From Chitinophagaceae bacterium (GTDB lineage: Bacteria > Bacteroidota > Bacteroidia > Chitinophagales > Chitinophagaceae), in contig JAQBNK010000003.1 of the NCBI GenBank assembly GCA_028288595.1, positions 1 to 46,069 of the forward strand: a stretch of DNA of 46,069 bases, written 5' to 3'. Shown in pieces: positions 43,723 through 46,069 of this stretch. The translations under genes were made by a program, and so were the position numbers. Position 1 is the stretch's first letter. Every line of letters starts with the position of its first letter. A model generated the notes under the pieces. That model was not told the DNA's origin and did not search any database. It worked only from the letters and a program-made list of their open reading frames with translations.

Positions 43723-44538
43723 ATGTCAAAGAAAAGAATTTTATTCATTGCAACTGAAATGTCGCCCTACCTGGAGTTGACCGAATTTGCAGAGATCATT
43801 AATAAACTGGCTATAAAAAGCAATGATAACGGGTTAGAAGTGAGATGTGTAATGCCCAAGTTTGGTGTAATTAATGAACGCCGGCATCGTTTACATGAAG
43901 TAGTTAGATTATCCGGAATTAATGTTTCAATTGATAATGATGATTACCCGCTGCAGATAAAAGTGGCGTCGCTGCCAAATGCCAGACTGCAGGTTTATTT
44001 TCTTGATAATGAAGACTTTTTTAAGCGCAAACAAGTTTTTAATGATGAGCAGGAAAAATGGTTTGATGATAATGGATTAAGGACCATTTTTTTCTGCAAG
44101 GGTGCCCTTGAAACGGTAAAAAAATTCGGATGGCCTCCTGATATAATTCATTGCAGCGGATGGATGACAGGCCTTATTCCCATGTACCTGAAAACAGCAT
44201 ATAAAAAAGAACCGGTTTTTTCTCACAGTAAAGTAATTTATACCATCGGGCAAAATACATTTAAAGAAAAGCTGGGTAACGATTTTGCTAAACAGGCGAT
44301 GATCAACGTGAATATCAAGGAGAAAGATGTAGAATGCTTTAAAGATGCTAATAATACCGCCATGTTCAGGGGCGGAGCAACTTTTGCCGATGCCATCACT
44401 TTTGGAGCAGATAAACCTGATAAGAAACTGGTTGACGAGTTTTCTAAAGTAAAAGGAAAAAAGGTAATTCCCTTCCAGGGTTATGATACTGATTTAACAG
44501 ACTATTTAGAATTGTATAACGAGCTTGCGTCGAAGTAA
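43723..44538 (+). CDS. Glycogen/starch synthase, N-terminal GT5 domain only
   Basis: 271 residues from ATG 43723. Starts KKRILFIATEMSPYLELTEFAEI (the ADP-glucose binding domain of GlgA), with VRCVMPKFGVINERRHRLHEV, and FGWPPDIIHCSGWMTGLIPMYLKTAY. A full GlgA is ~480 residues; the C-terminal GT1 domain is absent, which is the standard Bacteroidota one-domain form, so this is not a truncation. Catalytic activity of this form is unproven. It is followed 7 nt later by the DUF4270 gene, a conserved neighbour pair. Confidence 0.85.
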   Translation: MSKKRILFIATEMSPYLELTEFAEIINKLAIKSNDNGLEVRCVMPKFGVINERRHRLHEVVRLSGINVSIDNDDYPLQIKVASLPNARLQVYFLDNEDFFKRKQVFNDEQEKWFDDNGLRTIFFCKGALETVKKFGWPPDIIHCSGWMTGLIPMYLKTAYKKEPVFSHSKVIYTIGQNTFKEKLGNDFAKQAMINVNIKEKDVECFKDANNTAMFRGGATFADAITFGADKPDKKLVDEFSKVKGKKVIPFQGYDTDLTDYLELYNELASK

Positions 44539-44544
44539 CTATCC

Positions 44545-46002
44545 ATGAATTCAACAACAAAGTTTTATAGAACTGCTTTATATATATTGGCGCTTCCTTT
44601 TTTATTTGCAGCCTGCACAAAAATTGAGTCAACAACTATCGGGGGCGGACTTCTACCCGCAATTGATGGTGTAACAACACGGGACACTTCACTCGATGTG
44701 ATCACAGATATTTTCCCTGAAAAAGATACTTTTTATGTGTCCCCAACCCAGAATATGGCATTGGGATATATTTCTAAAAATAATGCTGGAGGTGATCCCT
44801 TGTTTGGTGGAACACAGGCTAATATTAACTTCCAGGTAGCACCTTCTTTTACACCTTATTTTTATGAAGTAGGAAAGGACAGCTTACAGCTTGATTCAGC
44901 AGTACTCGTTTTAGGTTACCAGGGAGCATGGGGCGATACAACCAGCAAACTGGGTGTAAAAATTTTCGAAATCGATCCTTCTGCAAAATTCAGATCTGAC
45001 TCATTATATACGAATGTATCTGCTTTCGCAACCGGCAACCTTATCGGGAGCAGGAGTAACATCGACGTAACAACGCTGAATGATTCGGTGCATTTATTCA
45101 GAGAGAATTCAATTAATCAATTTCGTATTCCTTTAACCACAGCTTTTGGGAATAAACTCCTTAAAACTTACGACACAACTAATGCGTTTAAATCGGATTC
45201 ACTGTTTCATACAGTTTTCAGGGGTTTTGCTGTACAGGCGGATCCTACTTCGAACGTGCTTACCATTATAAATTTATCGGATACGAATACTAAGGTGGCG
45301 CTGTATTACCGGTATACAAAACGTGATGGTGGAAAAGATACAACGATGCGTTTTTTCAGACTTTCTTCCAGTTCAGCTGCAAGCAATTTTATTAAACGTG
45401 ACCGCACCGGTACAGAGATAACTACGTATTTGACAAGCAACACAAGTCAGGACAGTATTCTGCACTTGCAGAGTGCGCCAGGAACTTATGCCCGAATTGC
45501 TATTCCCGGTCTTTCCGGATTATCAAACAGGATCGTTCACCGTGCGGAATTACACATGGAACAAGTGCCTGACACTAAATTTAACAGCGACAAATTTTTC
45601 ACCCCTCCGGCATTGTTTCTTACACCATTCAGTTCCGACTCAGCAAGGCGTTTCTTTTTTAGCAGGGATGTTACGATCAGTTCTACCGGCATAACAAATT
45701 TTGGCGCATTTGGTGGAATACCAGCTTTTAAAACAGATGCCAATAATAATCGCGTCGCTGAATATAATTTTAATATTACAAGCTATGTGCAGGGCATTGT
45801 AACCGGCCACGATAAAAATTACAACCTCATTCTTTTTGCTCCTTATACAGATTATGAATATGCTGCAGAAAAGACCACCGTGGCACTTCCAATTTCCAGC
45901 CAGGTAGTTAATAGTCCGGGTATAGGAAGGGTTAGACTTGGCGGTGGTAATCATTCGCAGCATTGTATGAAATTGCACATAATTTATTCGGTGCTTAAAT
46001 AA
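44545..46002 (+). CDS. DUF4270 surface lipoprotein
   Basis: 485 residues from ATG 44545. Signal peptide with lipobox LFAAC (Cys23), then a beta-rich protein with the family start (GGGLLPAIDGVTTRDTSLDVITD) and a C-terminal NLILFAPYTDYEYAAEKTTVALP. The family is restricted to Bacteroidota and is of unknown function. It is a conserved partner downstream of the one-domain glycogen synthase and is in the same operon (7-nt gap). Confidence 0.88.
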   Translation: MNSTTKFYRTALYILALPFLFAACTKIESTTIGGGLLPAIDGVTTRDTSLDVITDIFPEKDTFYVSPTQNMALGYISKNNAGGDPLFGGTQANINFQVAPSFTPYFYEVGKDSLQLDSAVLVLGYQGAWGDTTSKLGVKIFEIDPSAKFRSDSLYTNVSAFATGNLIGSRSNIDVTTLNDSVHLFRENSINQFRIPLTTAFGNKLLKTYDTTNAFKSDSLFHTVFRGFAVQADPTSNVLTIINLSDTNTKVALYYRYTKRDGGKDTTMRFFRLSSSSAASNFIKRDRTGTEITTYLTSNTSQDSILHLQSAPGTYARIAIPGLSGLSNRIVHRAELHMEQVPDTKFNSDKFFTPPALFLTPFSSDSARRFFFSRDVTISSTGITNFGAFGGIPAFKTDANNNRVAEYNFNITSYVQGIVTGHDKNYNLILFAPYTDYEYAAEKTTVALPISSQVVNSPGIGRVRLGGGNHSQHCMKLHIIYSVLK

Positions 46003-46011
46003 CCGTTCCCC

Positions 46012-46019
46012 TATATTTG
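46012..46019 (+). promoter_or_regulatory. -7 box of the metK promoter
   Basis: TATATTTG at 46012-46019 fits TAnnTTTG. It is 22 nt before the metK ATG, so the leader would be only about 15 nt. A weak -33-like TTCG lies 21 nt upstream. Confidence 0.5.
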
Positions 46020-46041
46020 CACCCGCAAACCCAATCTAATT

Positions 46042-46069
46042 ATGCCTTATTTATTTACTTCAGAAAGTG
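46042..46069 (+). CDS. metK: Start of S-adenosylmethionine synthetase, truncated by window edge
   Basis: Only nine codons are visible, MPYLFTSES, which is the highly conserved MetK start (followed in the family by VSEGHPDK). Identification rests on this short motif plus a promoter just upstream. Confidence 0.7.

Noticed and set aside
46003-46041. SAM riboswitch before metK
   Set aside because: The predicted leader is about 15-40 nt and has no room for a riboswitch aptamer.

Overview
The window looks like a chromosomal segment of a Bacteroidota bacterium, most likely Chitinophagaceae. The signs are a T9SS C-terminal sorting domain, a PorV-like outer-membrane protein, a Bacteroidetes-type tra operon (TraE/F/G/J/K/M/N), the NagB-LmbE fusion, a one-domain glycogen synthase followed by a DUF4270 lipoprotein, and promoters of the TTTG/TAnnTTTG type. 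No rRNA, tRNA, CRISPR array, integrase, relaxase or complete IS element was seen.

Region 1 (1-14.4 kb, all plus strand) is a tightly packed conjugation/T4SS module preceded by cell-surface genes. It starts with the 3' part of a very repetitive T9SS-exported surface protein, an Ig/PKD-like lipoprotein and a PorV/PorQ-type protein. Then come a 47-residue membrane peptide, TraE, an unnamed mobile-element protein, TraF, the VirB4-like ATPase TraG carrying an extra secreted coiled domain at its C terminus, a second periplasmic coiled protein, TraJ, TraK, TraM, TraN, and two tandem paralogues of a conjugation-associated cytoplasmic protein (the second frameshifted). Many junctions are 4-base ATGA overlaps, so this is one translationally coupled operon. 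Relaxase, coupling protein, integrase and TraL/TraO-type genes are not in the window; they lie upstream or are absent.

Region 2 (14.4-18.2 kb) is a boundary zone. It holds remnants of a bacteriocin-type peptidase ABC exporter, perhaps a redoxin remnant, and many small genes: three paralogues of an unnamed 72-88 residue family, two stand-alone receiver proteins, a CxxC zinc-ribbon protein, a winged-helix-like protein and two unknowns.

Region 3 (18.2-30.4 kb) is catabolic. It holds nagB (deaminase plus LmbE deacetylase domain), a 5-oxoproline operon pxpB-pxpC-pxpA with an Nramp-fold transporter that lacks the metal-binding motifs and a GNAT enzyme, then on the other strand two GH20 hexosaminidases and a CocE-type hydrolase. 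GH20 plus NagB fit degradation of chitin or GlcNAc glycans.

Region 4 (30.4-46.1 kb) is core metabolism: pfkA and pyk (glycolysis), DinB, a subtilisin-like protease, an ALDH7-type dehydrogenase, panB and panC (pantothenate), ppk1 and ppx (polyphosphate), rfaE2 (heptose activation), a flippase-like membrane protein, divergent glycogen synthase and DUF4270 genes, and the first codons of metK. Two intergenic spots (18.3 kb and 38.0 kb) carry the same kind of degenerate inverted heptamer repeats, each at the 3' end of a minus-strand gene.
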